From Mucilaginibacter ginsenosidivorax (GTDB lineage: Bacteria > Bacteroidota > Bacteroidia > Sphingobacteriales > Sphingobacteriaceae): a DNA stretch of 64,000 bases. Shown piece after piece: positions 25,496 through 35,150 of this stretch. The notes beneath the pieces are model-generated. The model did not search any database. It saw nothing but the letters and a program-made list of their open reading frames with translations, and was not told the DNA's origin. Position 1 is the first letter of the stretch, and each line of letters opens with the position of its first letter. The stretch spans positions 5,952,001 to 6,016,000 of the forward strand of contig NZ_CP042437.1 in assembly GCF_007971525.1 (NCBI RefSeq). Direction: 5' to 3'. Both the position numbers and the translations under genes were made by a program.

Positions 25496-26785
25496 TTATA
25501 AAAAAGTTAATTCAGTAATCATTCCAAAACCACCCTTATAAATTTTTTCGATTTTTATGTCGTTAAATCTATTTAATCGATAATAATATTCTAAAAAGTA
25601 CGGATTCAATTGTTTAAGTAAAATCTTATCATCTTCAGATATTTCGGGATTTTTATTGACTGTACAAGATTCTATTGCCAAATTGAAACGTCTTATTATG
25701 TTAGACCAGGATTGCCTTTCCGTATATTTTTTTGTTTTAACAGACATTTCCATAAGTCTTTTTGGAGAACCTAAAATTTTTAATATTCTAACTGCATATT
25801 TTTCAATGTCGTCTTCAACTTCAAAATCAAATCCGTCTTTCTCGTTATCTATTATGCCCCGTAAAGATTGGCTACTGCATAAGATAGGCATTCCAGCTTG
25901 GCAGTAGTCCAGCATTTTTACTTTAGTTCCGGCGCCATAAAAAATTGGACATATCGCCAGAATTGCGTCCTTGAATACATTTTCTAAATTTTCTATTTTG
26001 CCTAAAAAAAGAATATGCTCGTCCTGACACTCTTTAGCTAAATAATCTGGAACATCACCCACAATCAAGAACCTGATTGCTAAATCATAGTTCTTGATTT
26101 CCGGTAGTATTTTGAAGCATATATCTTTCAAAGCAATTGAATTCGGGGTGTGATATATGTTACCAAGAAATATGATATTCTTTGAATTTAAATTTATCTC
26201 CACAAAATTTGTTTTGTTATGAGTAATTCCAAAGGGTATTTCTATTACTTTACTTAGTTCGTCGTATTCATTATTATTGAATTCAAGTAAAATTTCACTA
26301 ATCCTAGCCTTGTCGTATCCGTTAAAACATATGCATATGTCTGCAACATTAAAAGCTAAATATTCGAACCTTTTTTCTCTTTCATTTTTTTCATCTGTAG
26401 GATTAAATGATCTATTATAGTCGTAGCTAATATCATGAACCTCAAAAATCAATTTCAAGTTGTAAATGCGCCGCTTTAAAGGATAGCCAATTTGCATTAC
26501 CATTTCATAATTGCTCATTAAAATTATTTCCAAATGTTCCGATTTAATTATGCCTTCTATTGTAAGAGTATCATTATAAAAAGTATCTGGAGGAATAAAA
26601 TAAGTCGTGTAATTTTGATCCTTGATAATATTCTTGTCGGACCAACCCCTATAACAATGTAATATGACAACTTCGAAATTTGCTTTTGATAAATTTTCGG
26701 CCAAAGCGACGAACCTTTGTGTCGCCCCTTCAAATGATGGCAAAAAGGTTCCTTCAACAAAAATCCCTATCCTAATTTTTTCCAT
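25496..26785 (-). CDS. GT4-like glycosyltransferase
   Basis: The 429-residue protein starts IRIGIFVEGTFLPSFEGATQRFVALAENLS, the GT-B donor/acceptor opening. The C-terminal half has NIIFLGNIYHTPNSIALKDI, HILFLGKIENLENVFKDAILAICPIFYGAGTKVKMLDYCQAGMPILCSS, which is the nucleotide-sugar binding part of family GT4. It overlaps the upstream glycosyltransferase by 14 bases. Base composition is much lower in GC than the host genes, which points to transfer. A C-terminal tail of about 50 residues after the GT-B domain is unrecognised. Confidence 0.85.
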   Translation of the reverse strand: MEKIRIGIFVEGTFLPSFEGATQRFVALAENLSKANFEVVILHCYRGWSDKNIIKDQNYTTYFIPPDTFYNDTLTIEGIIKSEHLEIILMSNYEMVMQIGYPLKRRIYNLKLIFEVHDISYDYNRSFNPTDEKNEREKRFEYLAFNVADICICFNGYDKARISEILLEFNNNEYDELSKVIEIPFGITHNKTNFVEINLNSKNIIFLGNIYHTPNSIALKDICFKILPEIKNYDLAIRFLIVGDVPDYLAKECQDEHILFLGKIENLENVFKDAILAICPIFYGAGTKVKMLDYCQAGMPILCSSQSLRGIIDNEKDGFDFEVEDDIEKYAVRILKILGSPKRLMEMSVKTKKYTERQSWSNIIRRFNLAIESCTVNKNPEISEDDKILLKQLNPYFLEYYYRLNRFNDIKIEKIYKGGFGMITELTFL

Positions 26786-27851
26786 GAATAATTTTCAACA
26801 CGTTTTCAAATTCAACTAGTTCAGCCTCTATATTTATTTTAGTTTTGGATTTTGCATTTTCTGATAAGTCATTGTAAAAGACTTTATTGTCGAATTTGCA
26901 AATTGCCTCAACCCAACTGTCGATATTGAACGTGTCTTTTATTATTATACCGCCAGATCCTATTGTTAAAGCCATATTTCCCGAATTTGAACCGATTACA
27001 GGAATGCCATTCATCATTGCTTCTAAGGCAACCCTGGGGCCTCCTTCTGGGGTTATCGATGGCACTATTAACAACTTGGTTCTTGAATAAATCTCTCTCA
27101 TATTTTCGGTCGACTCTTGTAACGTTACGTTGCTCACCTTATCGAAACGTGTAATGTCAAAGACAGGATCATTGATAATCCCCATCCCGCTTGATAAGTC
27201 TTCTAATAATTTAAGGTTCCAATTGTCATTATGCATTAAATGTGACCATCCTTTTACCGCAAGAAATTTCCTGTCAGGTAGTGCAAGCGCTATTTGCTTA
27301 AATATATCTCCGCCTTTCATTTGGATGGGATTGACCATGGTTATATATTCTTTAGAATTGGATGAGACCAAATAGTCATTTGGATTTATTAAAGGCGGAA
27401 TAATTAAAGCGTCATGTCTCTTAAATTTTTCAATAATATAGTTTCTGGTAGCTATTGAGTTGGCAATAATAAAATCACAATTGTATTCGCCTGTTTTTGA
27501 TATATCCAATTCGCCGAATGGCGCCCTTAGGAAATAAATAGAAGGACAATTATATTTTTGACAAATTTTAATGGCTATTTCAGACCAGGAGTTTTGGGTT
27601 AATACTGCTTTTACTGGGCTTGTTAGATTTATTTTCTTAAAAACACCTTCAATTTCATCTTTTTTATTTACCCTGTAAACAATAATATTTTTATGTTTTT
27701 TGTCAAATCTACAATCATCGTTTTGGATATGTTTTGTAATTACATGAAAAATGAACCCCTTCAAGGAGAGCGTTTTAATTAATGTATACATACTAATTTC
27801 TGCACCACCAGAAGCCGGCATATACAATCCTGATATGTAAATTAATTCCAT
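26772..27851 (-). CDS. GT4 family glycosyltransferase
   Basis: The 359-residue protein has a GT-B architecture: MELIYISGLYMPASGGAEISMYTLIKTLS at the N-terminus and RTKLLIVPSITPEGGPRVALEAMMNGIPVIGSNSGN near 275-310, the E-x7-E-like donor motif of GT4 (SITPEGGPRVALEAM). It overlaps the next gene by 14 bases and starts three bases after the deacetylase gene stops. The operon probably builds a surface polysaccharide or a glycan modification in the cytoplasm. Confidence 0.88.
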   Translation of the reverse strand: MELIYISGLYMPASGGAEISMYTLIKTLSLKGFIFHVITKHIQNDDCRFDKKHKNIIVYRVNKKDEIEGVFKKINLTSPVKAVLTQNSWSEIAIKICQKYNCPSIYFLRAPFGELDISKTGEYNCDFIIANSIATRNYIIEKFKRHDALIIPPLINPNDYLVSSNSKEYITMVNPIQMKGGDIFKQIALALPDRKFLAVKGWSHLMHNDNWNLKLLEDLSSGMGIINDPVFDITRFDKVSNVTLQESTENMREIYSRTKLLIVPSITPEGGPRVALEAMMNGIPVIGSNSGNMALTIGSGGIIIKDTFNIDSWVEAICKFDNKVFYNDLSENAKSKTKINIEAELVEFENVLKIIHGKN

Positions 27852-27854
27852 AAG

Positions 27855-28586
27855 TTATTTGAAAAGCCCACTATTAGTCGTGTATACAACATCTTTGTCT
27901 TCTGCAACAAACTGGAAGAACATTTTAAGGTCACCCCACAAATTTTGTTCTTCTATCTCCCAAGAATGTCCCCATAAATGAAATATTCCGTTCCTCTGTT
28001 TTACCAACGAATAAATAAAAGTTGCAATTTCAAACCAACTATATTCACCCCTTTCGTTCAACTTAAACGTTTGAATTTTATTTGAAAATAGCTTCGCTAA
28101 CGAATTTACATTAGACTGATAGGCGTTAAATTTAGCAGTTAAGTATTTTGTATGCCTACAGACTTGAATAGTGGTTGGCAAATGAAAGTTGTTTAAAATA
28201 CTTCCTTCACAAAAATCTTTATTAACTATTCTTGCCCTTAAAAAGCCACTCTTTTTTACCTGCGATTCAATTTGGGAATTAAATAGCCCATATGGATAGC
28301 TGAACACATCACACTTTTTTCCAATAATGTTTTCTATGTAACTCTTGCTTTCGGAGATTTCGAATTCAATTTCCGAATTACTTGCATTTATCAAATTTTG
28401 ATGTGTTATAGTATGTGCTCCTATCTCAAAATAATTTGATAACTCTTTAATATCATTATCATTAAGCGATCTATGATTTGATATTTGAGGTATATACAAT
28501 GTACCTTTAACACCAAAAGATTTTATTAATTCCTGTAGTTTAAAATCACTAACATCGCCATCATCCCAACTTGTCGTAAATATCAT
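27855..28586 (-). CDS. NodB-type polysaccharide deacetylase
   Basis: I prefer the ATG at 28586 (MIFTTSWDDGDV), since the family starts near the first catalytic motif; an upstream ATG at 28631 adds fifteen hydrophobic residues that could alternatively be a signal. Motif 1 is TSWDDG with D8 and D9, motif 2 is EIGAHTITH with H58 and H62, and SYPYG near 93 replaces the usual R-x-P-Y-G. The family removes N- or O-acetyl groups from sugars in a metal-dependent way. It is the first gene of the AT-rich operon. A 640-bp gap upstream holds its probable promoter. Confidence 0.83.
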   Translation of the reverse strand: MIFTTSWDDGDVSDFKLQELIKSFGVKGTLYIPQISNHRSLNDNDIKELSNYFEIGAHTITHQNLINASNSEIEFEISESKSYIENIIGKKCDVFSYPYGLFNSQIESQVKKSGFLRARIVNKDFCEGSILNNFHLPTTIQVCRHTKYLTAKFNAYQSNVNSLAKLFSNKIQTFKLNERGEYSWFEIATFIYSLVKQRNGIFHLWGHSWEIEEQNLWGDLKMFFQFVAEDKDVVYTTNSGLFK

Positions 28587-28816
28587 TTGTTCAAGATTTA
28601 TATATTGTATATAACATAATAAAAATAACACCCTTTATATGACCGACAGTAGGTTCAGCAGCGCAAATTCTAAAGCCTTTGGTATATAGTAAGAGCACCT
28701 GTTTAGCTAAGTCTCTATCCTGTATGGATAGAATAGGAGGTGATTCTCAAAGCGTATATGTCGTTATTTCGACAGGTGTAAATTTGTTATCCGCAAGATC
28801 TTATAGATCGTAGAAG

Positions 28817-28834
28817 TGGCTTTTAAAAAAGCCA
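28817..28834. terminator. Small symmetrical hairpin in the long gap
   Basis: tggctttt / aaaagcca form an AT-rich stem with almost no loop. The 640-bp gap from 28632 to 29219 also has a ctatcc / ggatag hairpin at 28715-28732 and a tgtcg / cgaca hairpin near 28760. I see no coding region and no RNA family I can name. Confidence 0.35.
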
Positions 28835-28970
28835 ATATTATTTCCTGCTTATTTTAGTTTCATAATTGTATCGTTTAGGTGTGACTAAAATAAGTAATTA
28901 ATTGATAATAAACATTGTGTTTTTTTTATTATGTGATAAATAATAATAGTGATTGGCTTGGATATCCTCT

Positions 28971-29005
28971 GTTGTCGCAAGCCCTTGGCTTGTGTGCCCG
29001 CATGC
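28971..29005 (-). repeat. Short repeat flanking the accessory block (right copy)
   Basis: This is the inverted copy of 22352-22389 (gttgtcgcaagcc...ggcttgtgtgcccgcatgc), differing by a few substitutions. Confidence 0.6.
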
Positions 29006-29219
29006 AAACCACAATATTATTGTAACCCCTAACCCCACAATCACCCCACCTCCGCGTTAGATATTAGCGGATACCGGCCTCGCGCCTAATGCCTGTGTAG
29101 TATGAGCGTTTAGCCAGGCCCGCTTCTACCAGCGGGAACGCCCTGGATAGATATGAGATGTTAGATTTGAGATATGAGACAGAAAACAATAGGTGAAAGG
29201 TAAAAGGCGAAAGGTGAAA

Positions 29220-29408
29220 ATTCTTCGCTGCCCGATTCTCCGGTTTCGCACCATTATGCCTATATTCTGCGGCTATTGAATGATAAGGTTTTGACCGGCA
29301 ATACTAAATGAATACAATAAAACTATCGGGCAGAGGCGGTAATAATTCTTCAGCCGGAGAAACGGGGGGCATTGTGGTTAGAAGTCCGAGACCTTCGAAC
29401 AGCGGGGA
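29220..29408. repeat. Full copy 2 of the ~185-bp inverted-repeat element
   Basis: It has the same order as copy 1: left arm 29222-29288 (cgattctccggtttcg, attatgcctatattctgcgg), AT-rich centre with aatgaatacaataaaact, and right arm 29334-29408 (ggcggtaataattcttcagc, gaccttcgaacagcgggg). It ends 48 bases before the start of the aminopeptidase gene and may influence its leader. Confidence 0.75.
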
Positions 29409-29455
29409 GCTTTCGACTCAACACTCAGAACCCAAAACTCAAAACAACCAACCAT

Positions 29456-32023
29456 ATGAAATTATACAAACTGATACTGTTTTTGTTGAGCTTAAATGTT
29501 GTGGTATATGCACAGCAGCGGGTTAAACCTGTGCCTGTTGAAACGGGGGTATCTTATGGGTTGGCGCAGTACAGGCATTCGGTAATCAGTAATGTGGAGT
29601 ATGAGCTGTCGTTTTTGGTGCCGTTGAAACGGGCTGATGATATTGCCGGTGTGGCGCATATCGCATTTGATTTAAAAAATGCTGGTCAGCCGCTGCAAAT
29701 TGATTTTAAGCAGGATGCGCAGCACATTAAAAATGTGCAGTTGGCCCAGGGGGCGGCAATCCCTTTTGAGGCGAAGGACGAACATATCATTATAGATACT
29801 AAATATTTAAAGGCCGGGCATAATGATATCACGATTGATTTTGTGGCCGGTAATGGATCATTAAACCGTAATGATGATTATCTGTACGCTTTGTTTGTGC
29901 CCGACCGCGCCCGTACGGTTTTCCCCTGTTTTGATCAGCCGGATTTGAAAGCTATTTTTAAATTAAGCCTCAGGGTGCCAAAGGAATGGAAGGCATTGGC
30001 CAATGGCAGCATAAAGGATGTAACTGATGAGGGCGACTTTAAGCGTTATGTTTTTAATACCAGCGATAAATTGCCCACCTACCTGTTTTCTTTCACCGCG
30101 GGCGCGTATGCTGATGTAAGGCAGGTGATAGGCGGGCGTAGTGCCGAATTTTTGCACAGGGAAACAGATTCTACCCAGATCAGGTTAAGCGTCGATTCTA
30201 TTTTTAAAGCCCACCGGGATGCCATCAGTTTTTTAGAAAGCTGGACGGGGATACCTTACCCTTTTCAAAAAGTGGGCTTTGTGGCCATACCAGATTTTCA
30301 GTTCGGCGGGATGGAGCATCCGGGCGAGGTGCAGTACAAGGCCTCGGCCTTGTTTTTGGATGAGGGTGCTACCAAAGATCAGTTTATCGCCCGGTCGAAC
30401 GTAATCTCGCACGAGACGGCGCACATGTGGTTTGGCGATATGGTGACTATGGAGTGGTTTAACGATGTGTGGATGAAGGAGGTGTTTGCCAACTTTATGG
30501 CCGATAAGGTGACTGAAAAACTAATGGGCACCGAAACCTTTAACCTTAAATTTTTGCAGGACCATTACCCGGCAGCTTACGGGATTGACCGCACCATGGG
30601 TGCCAACCCAATTAGGCAGCAGCTTGATAATTTACACGATGCGGGTTCGCTTTACGGCAATATTATTTACCACAAAGCCCCCATTATGATGCGCCAGCTG
30701 GAAAGCATGATGGGGAAGTCCAACTTTCAGCAAGGCATCCGCGAGTACCTGAAAAAATATGCGTACGGCAATGCTACCTGGCCACAGTTGATTGCCATCC
30801 TGAGCAAATACAGCACCGCCAACCTGTACACCTGGAACAAGGTTTGGGTAAGCCAACCCGGCAGGCCGGTGTTTGATTATAAAGTGAGCTACAGTGATGG
30901 TAAAATCGGCGTTTTTAACATCAGCCAGCATCCTGAAGTTGGCGCGCCACGTATATGGCAGCAGGTATTTAACATCACGTTGGTGTATCCGGGTTACAGC
31001 AAAATTATCCCGGTGAACATGAACGCGCGGCAAATTGTACTAAATGCTGCTGCGGGTTTGGCGAAGCCGCTGTTCATTTTATTTAATGCAGACGGCATGG
31101 GCTATGGATTGTTCCCGGCGGATAAGGCGATGACGGGCAGCTTGTTTAATTTGGAAAGCCCGCTGCAACGGGCTTCGGCGTATATTAACGGGTACGAGAA
31201 TATGCTGGCCAGGCGTGCTTTTAAACCGGCTGAACTATTAAAGCTTTACCTGCACGGCATCAGTATCGAAAAAAATGAAATGAACCTGCGCCTGCTTACC
31301 GGCTATATTACCAGCATATTCTGGACCTTTACGCTGCCCAAAGACCGGTTGATTTTAAGCACCGAACTGGAGGATACCCTATGGCAGGCCATGGAACAGC
31401 AAACAGCGCCAAATAACAAGAAAATACTGTTTGGCGCTTACCAAAACGTTTATTTAAATGCCGAAGCTAAACGCCGTATTTACCAGGTATGGCTAACCCA
31501 AAAGCCGCCCGCCGGTGTTAAACTGGCCGAAGATGATTATACAGGCATGGCCCTTTCCATAGCCCTGAAAAGCGATACTGTTACCTCGGTATTAAAGCAA
31601 CAGCAAGCCCGGATCAACAACCCCGAACGCAAAAACAGGCTGGCTTTCCTGATGCCGGCCCTCTCGCTGAATGTGCAGGAACGCGATGCCTTTTTTAACA
31701 GCCTGGCTGATCGTAAAAACAGGGCAAAAGAGGCCTGGGTTACCACGGGTTTAAGCTATTTAAACCATCCCTTAAGGCAAAGCACCTCCATCAAATACCT
31801 GCCCAAAAGTTTGGAACTGCTTGAAGAGCTTCAGCGTACCGGCGATGTGTTCTTCCCCCAATCGTGGCTGAGCGCGGTGTTTGGGAGTTATCAGACTAAG
31901 GGGGCTTATCAAATTGTACGCGATTTTCTGCAGCAGCATCCTGATTATAACCCTAAGTTGAAGGATAAAATACTACAGGCTACAGATAATTTGTATCGGG
32001 CGCAGGGGATATTGGGGCGTTGA
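29456..32023 (+). CDS. M1-family zinc aminopeptidase
   Basis: The ATG at 29456 gives a clean signal peptide (MKLYKLILFLLSLNVVVYAQ) and 855 residues; the 28 residues encoded before it fall within a repeat element and are rejected. The zinc site is H319-E-T-A-H323 with E342 nineteen residues on, in WMKEVFANF. The exopeptidase motif reads G284-G-M-E-H in place of GAMEN, a form I recall in other Bacteroidota members. The C-terminal ERAP1-like helical domain is present. The enzyme trims N-terminal residues of peptides in the periplasm. It is a single gene with no obvious operon partner. Confidence 0.93.
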   Translation: MKLYKLILFLLSLNVVVYAQQRVKPVPVETGVSYGLAQYRHSVISNVEYELSFLVPLKRADDIAGVAHIAFDLKNAGQPLQIDFKQDAQHIKNVQLAQGAAIPFEAKDEHIIIDTKYLKAGHNDITIDFVAGNGSLNRNDDYLYALFVPDRARTVFPCFDQPDLKAIFKLSLRVPKEWKALANGSIKDVTDEGDFKRYVFNTSDKLPTYLFSFTAGAYADVRQVIGGRSAEFLHRETDSTQIRLSVDSIFKAHRDAISFLESWTGIPYPFQKVGFVAIPDFQFGGMEHPGEVQYKASALFLDEGATKDQFIARSNVISHETAHMWFGDMVTMEWFNDVWMKEVFANFMADKVTEKLMGTETFNLKFLQDHYPAAYGIDRTMGANPIRQQLDNLHDAGSLYGNIIYHKAPIMMRQLESMMGKSNFQQGIREYLKKYAYGNATWPQLIAILSKYSTANLYTWNKVWVSQPGRPVFDYKVSYSDGKIGVFNISQHPEVGAPRIWQQVFNITLVYPGYSKIIPVNMNARQIVLNAAAGLAKPLFILFNADGMGYGLFPADKAMTGSLFNLESPLQRASAYINGYENMLARRAFKPAELLKLYLHGISIEKNEMNLRLLTGYITSIFWTFTLPKDRLILSTELEDTLWQAMEQQTAPNNKKILFGAYQNVYLNAEAKRRIYQVWLTQKPPAGVKLAEDDYTGMALSIALKSDTVTSVLKQQQARINNPERKNRLAFLMPALSLNVQERDAFFNSLADRKNRAKEAWVTTGLSYLNHPLRQSTSIKYLPKSLELLEELQRTGDVFFPQSWLSAVFGSYQTKGAYQIVRDFLQQHPDYNPKLKDKILQATDNLYRAQGILGR

Positions 32024-32055
32024 TTTTGAATGAGGATTTAGGACTGTCCGTTTCC

Positions 32056-32179
32056 TGTCCCCGCGGGGTCTCTCGGAGAGGATCCAGCGGTTATACAAAG
32101 CCAGTCCCAAGTCCCAAGCCGCGTTTATGCGAGATGATTGGGTACCTCAGGGTCCTCTCCGAGAGACCCTGAGGGGACA
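32056..32179. repeat. GC-rich inverted repeat between convergent genes
   Basis: Arms 32056-32085 (tgtccccgcggggtctctcg...) and 32141-32179 (...cgagagaccctgaggggaca) share tctctcggagagga in opposite orientation. Being between two convergent genes, it can stop transcription from both sides. Confidence 0.7.
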
Positions 32180-32225
32180 TAAATTTAATCAACATAAAAG
32201 ACCACCACCACCCACTCAACCCCGT

Positions 32226-34901
32226 TTAATTTTTTTGCTGCGAAAGAAAAGTAACGAGGGAGGCAAACTCATCATATGATAGTGCGTTGGCAAGGCCGGT
32301 TGGCATCATGGATGTTTTCAGCTCTTTGCGGCTCAGTATGTCGGCGGTATTAATTGTAAAAACGTCGCCGGTAATATTCCTCATCACTATTTTGCGGGCC
32401 GATTCTTCTGTAATAAAGCCCATATAGCTCTTGTTGCCTTTTGCGGATATCATTACCGTGGCAAAGCCCTGTGAGATGGATGCATTCGGCTTAAGAACAG
32501 ATTCTGCAATTTGTTGCCGGGTCATGATCGAACCTATCTGCCCCATAAACGGGCCTTTCTGTTTTTCGGCCCTGGTTAAACTGTGGCAGGCTATACAGCC
32601 CTGGCGGGCAAAAAGAACTTTTCCCTTAAAAGGGTCGCCCTTTATTTTTGCAAGCATCAGCATGATATCTTCAATAGATGATTTTCCTATCTGGCCTTTC
32701 TTGTTGGCAATTTTTGCCAGGTCTATCTTCACTTCTTTGGTGGTCTCGGTTTTTTCTTCGCCGCCAAAAGCTGCAATCCCCATTTGATGGCGGGCATTTA
32801 AATCGGCAAAAAACTGTTTTCCTTTCTGAGTTGATTTTGTCCATTCGGTTTTTAAAAACCCGGCAATCCGGGCCGAAGCATCCCAGGTAACGCCCTTGTA
32901 AATTGGTCCGTGCGAATCGGGCCTTGTGCCCCACCACCACGAAGCATCATAATCAGCTTCTTTTTTGTACAGGCGAGACAGGGTTACCAGTATCTGCTTT
33001 TTTGTTTTTTCGTCCTTAACAGTTGAGTACGATGCTATTAAACCATCAACCGCTTTGGTATCATACATATACCTTAAAGCCCATAATGCCAGGATTGAAT
33101 GGGCCGTACCGATAGCTTTAACACAATCATTAACAGCGTTTAAACCAACAAGGGCCCTTACCGCCAAATGTGCCGGGATGATTGCCGAATTGGGTTTGGC
33201 ATGCGGGCCTTCCTCATTTTTGCCCGGTGCTACAAAGCTGGCCGGAACAGGTGTTGCTAATAAGGGCTGTGCCGATGCCTGGTTGCCAATACGGCCCAGG
33301 CCCACTATAGCCGCAGCCTTCACACGGTCGGAAGGGTCTTTCAGTCCGGCCAAAAATGAATCCAGCGGTACGTTTTGTATACTTTGCTTCCTGTCGGCCA
33401 GGGCTCTTAAAGCAAATTCTCTTAAATTGCTATCCTGCGTTAGTTGCACCAATGCAGGTACGCCTTTTTCGGCTGTTGTTTGGGCATAGGTAAATACGCC
33501 AGCTACGCGGGCATACAGTGGCAAGGCTGCATCAGTCGCAACGGCCAGCGATAGCCTGGCTGCTTCATCGGCCGGGCGGGTTATCAATTCCTGTGATGCA
33601 TTTAGCCTGGTTACCGCGCTTGCCGATTTAAGGTAGTTAGCCAATTCGGTTGCCGAAGCAGCCTTAAGGTCTGGGAATGCTTTATAGCTCCAGTTGCGGG
33701 GTACAGCCCGTACCACATAACCTTTGGCTGGGTCGCCGGAGTAGCCGGCACCATCCCATGCCGAAAGATAAAGCCGGCCGGAACCATCTACATCAAGGTC
33801 GGTAATTTGTGGTAATGCGATAAATTCTTCTTCCTTTTGTTGAAAGCTGGCACCATCGGCGGTTACCCTGTTGATATACAGTTCGCTTCGGCCCCAGTCG
33901 GCAGTCATGGGTACGTGGTTGTATTTTTCCGGCCAGGTAGGTTCGTCCATAAACAACGATCCTGTGCCCGACCCTCCGCCCAAATCAACCAGCGCCGGTA
34001 AAATCTCATCGGTAAAATGCTGGAACAATACCGGGTATCCATATTCGGCCGATTGGATATGGTGCGAAAAACGGATGTTCCAGCCGCCACCATCGTTGGT
34101 ATTATCCCTCGTGAAAATATTCATGTAAGGGTCAATGGCCACATCATAAATGTTGCGTGTACCATGCGTATAAATTTCCATCTCGGTTCCGTTTGGCCGT
34201 ACCCGCACAATACCACCGCCCAGCATGGTCAGCTTTTTGCCGCTTCGGTCGGTGGCGTCATGAAAGCCGAAATCGCCAACGGCAATATAAATCCAGCCGT
34301 CAATGCCCATCCGTATACCGTTTGTCGCGTGGTCGGTGCCCCGCTCGGCCAGCATGTGCGCATTGCTGATATGTTCAATAAGTGGCTTTGCTGGTCCGTC
34401 GGCAATGCCGTCCCTGTTTTTATCTTCAAAAACTTCCAGGTTCATGCCGGTAGCTTTGCCGGTTTCTTTTGAAAACACAGTATGCATTACAAAAACCTGG
34501 TCGCCCATTACCAGGATTCCCCGCGGATCATCTACTTCGGCAAATTCGGTATGCTTATCAAGCTTGCCATCATTGTCGCTATCTACCAGCCTTAAAATTT
34601 TTCCTTTGCCCGGTGTTTTACCCAACGATCCTATCATATCCACACCAACAAATACCTCGCCTGTTGGCGCTGCAGCAATACAGGCTGGGCTTGGTGTTAG
34701 TTCTGGCCCTGCAAATGTGCTCACCGTTAAATCGGCAGGCCATTTCAATGTATCCGGGTGCGGGTTAATGTTACCGTTTTTTTGATGTTGTAACGCTGGC
34801 TTAGGCCCACCGGGTTCGGGATTAAACATGGTGCCGGCTAAGTAGCTAAGCATACCTAAAAAAATAATGACAAAAATAAGGTTGAAGGAAACTTTAAGCA
34901 T
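32226..34901 (-). CDS. Beta-propeller / HEAT-repeat / cytochrome c protein (PVC-type heme-binding, DUF7133-like)
   Basis: The 891-residue protein has an N-terminal membrane anchor or signal (about 5-24), a sorbosone-dehydrogenase-like propeller (about 55-390; AERGTDHATNGIRMGIDGWIYIAVGDFG, GTRNIYDVAIDPYMNIF), HEAT-like repeats (about 440-640; DPSDRVKAAAIVGLGRIGN), and a C-terminal cytochrome c domain with the heme motif C-I-A-C-H near residue 770 and a distal Met candidate in KTSMMPTGLANAL near 865. The family is common in Planctomycetes and Bacteroidota and is tied to periplasmic carbohydrate or PQQ-like oxidation. Substrate is unknown. It is monocistronic. Confidence 0.83.
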   Translation of the reverse strand: MLKVSFNLIFVIIFLGMLSYLAGTMFNPEPGGPKPALQHQKNGNINPHPDTLKWPADLTVSTFAGPELTPSPACIAAAPTGEVFVGVDMIGSLGKTPGKGKILRLVDSDNDGKLDKHTEFAEVDDPRGILVMGDQVFVMHTVFSKETGKATGMNLEVFEDKNRDGIADGPAKPLIEHISNAHMLAERGTDHATNGIRMGIDGWIYIAVGDFGFHDATDRSGKKLTMLGGGIVRVRPNGTEMEIYTHGTRNIYDVAIDPYMNIFTRDNTNDGGGWNIRFSHHIQSAEYGYPVLFQHFTDEILPALVDLGGGSGTGSLFMDEPTWPEKYNHVPMTADWGRSELYINRVTADGASFQQKEEEFIALPQITDLDVDGSGRLYLSAWDGAGYSGDPAKGYVVRAVPRNWSYKAFPDLKAASATELANYLKSASAVTRLNASQELITRPADEAARLSLAVATDAALPLYARVAGVFTYAQTTAEKGVPALVQLTQDSNLREFALRALADRKQSIQNVPLDSFLAGLKDPSDRVKAAAIVGLGRIGNQASAQPLLATPVPASFVAPGKNEEGPHAKPNSAIIPAHLAVRALVGLNAVNDCVKAIGTAHSILALWALRYMYDTKAVDGLIASYSTVKDEKTKKQILVTLSRLYKKEADYDASWWWGTRPDSHGPIYKGVTWDASARIAGFLKTEWTKSTQKGKQFFADLNARHQMGIAAFGGEEKTETTKEVKIDLAKIANKKGQIGKSSIEDIMLMLAKIKGDPFKGKVLFARQGCIACHSLTRAEKQKGPFMGQIGSIMTRQQIAESVLKPNASISQGFATVMISAKGNKSYMGFITEESARKIVMRNITGDVFTINTADILSRKELKTSMMPTGLANALSYDEFASLVTFLSQQKN

Positions 34902-35150
34902 AGGTGTGTAAATTGGTTTTGAATAAGCAGGTTAATCAAAAGATAAATCTATGTGTTTAGTTGAAGTATAGGTACAATTATTTTCAAATTAATTTGTGAG
35001 GATAAATTAAACCTAAATGAGTGGGCAGAACCTATGGTTGTAAAACACTCCCGGCACGAGGTGGAAAAATCTGATTTTAAACAATGCTTAAAAAAAATCA
35101 AATTCTTTTGGGGGGTAGGGTATGTTCAATGCATCCTGCATATATAAACC

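Noticed and set aside
29372..29455. Longer N-terminus (28 residues) for the M1 aminopeptidase
   Set aside because: It falls in the right arm of the 185-bp repeat and destroys the signal peptide.
32431..34785. Plus-strand ORFs over the cytochrome-propeller gene
   Set aside because: All are shadows of the well-supported minus-strand gene.
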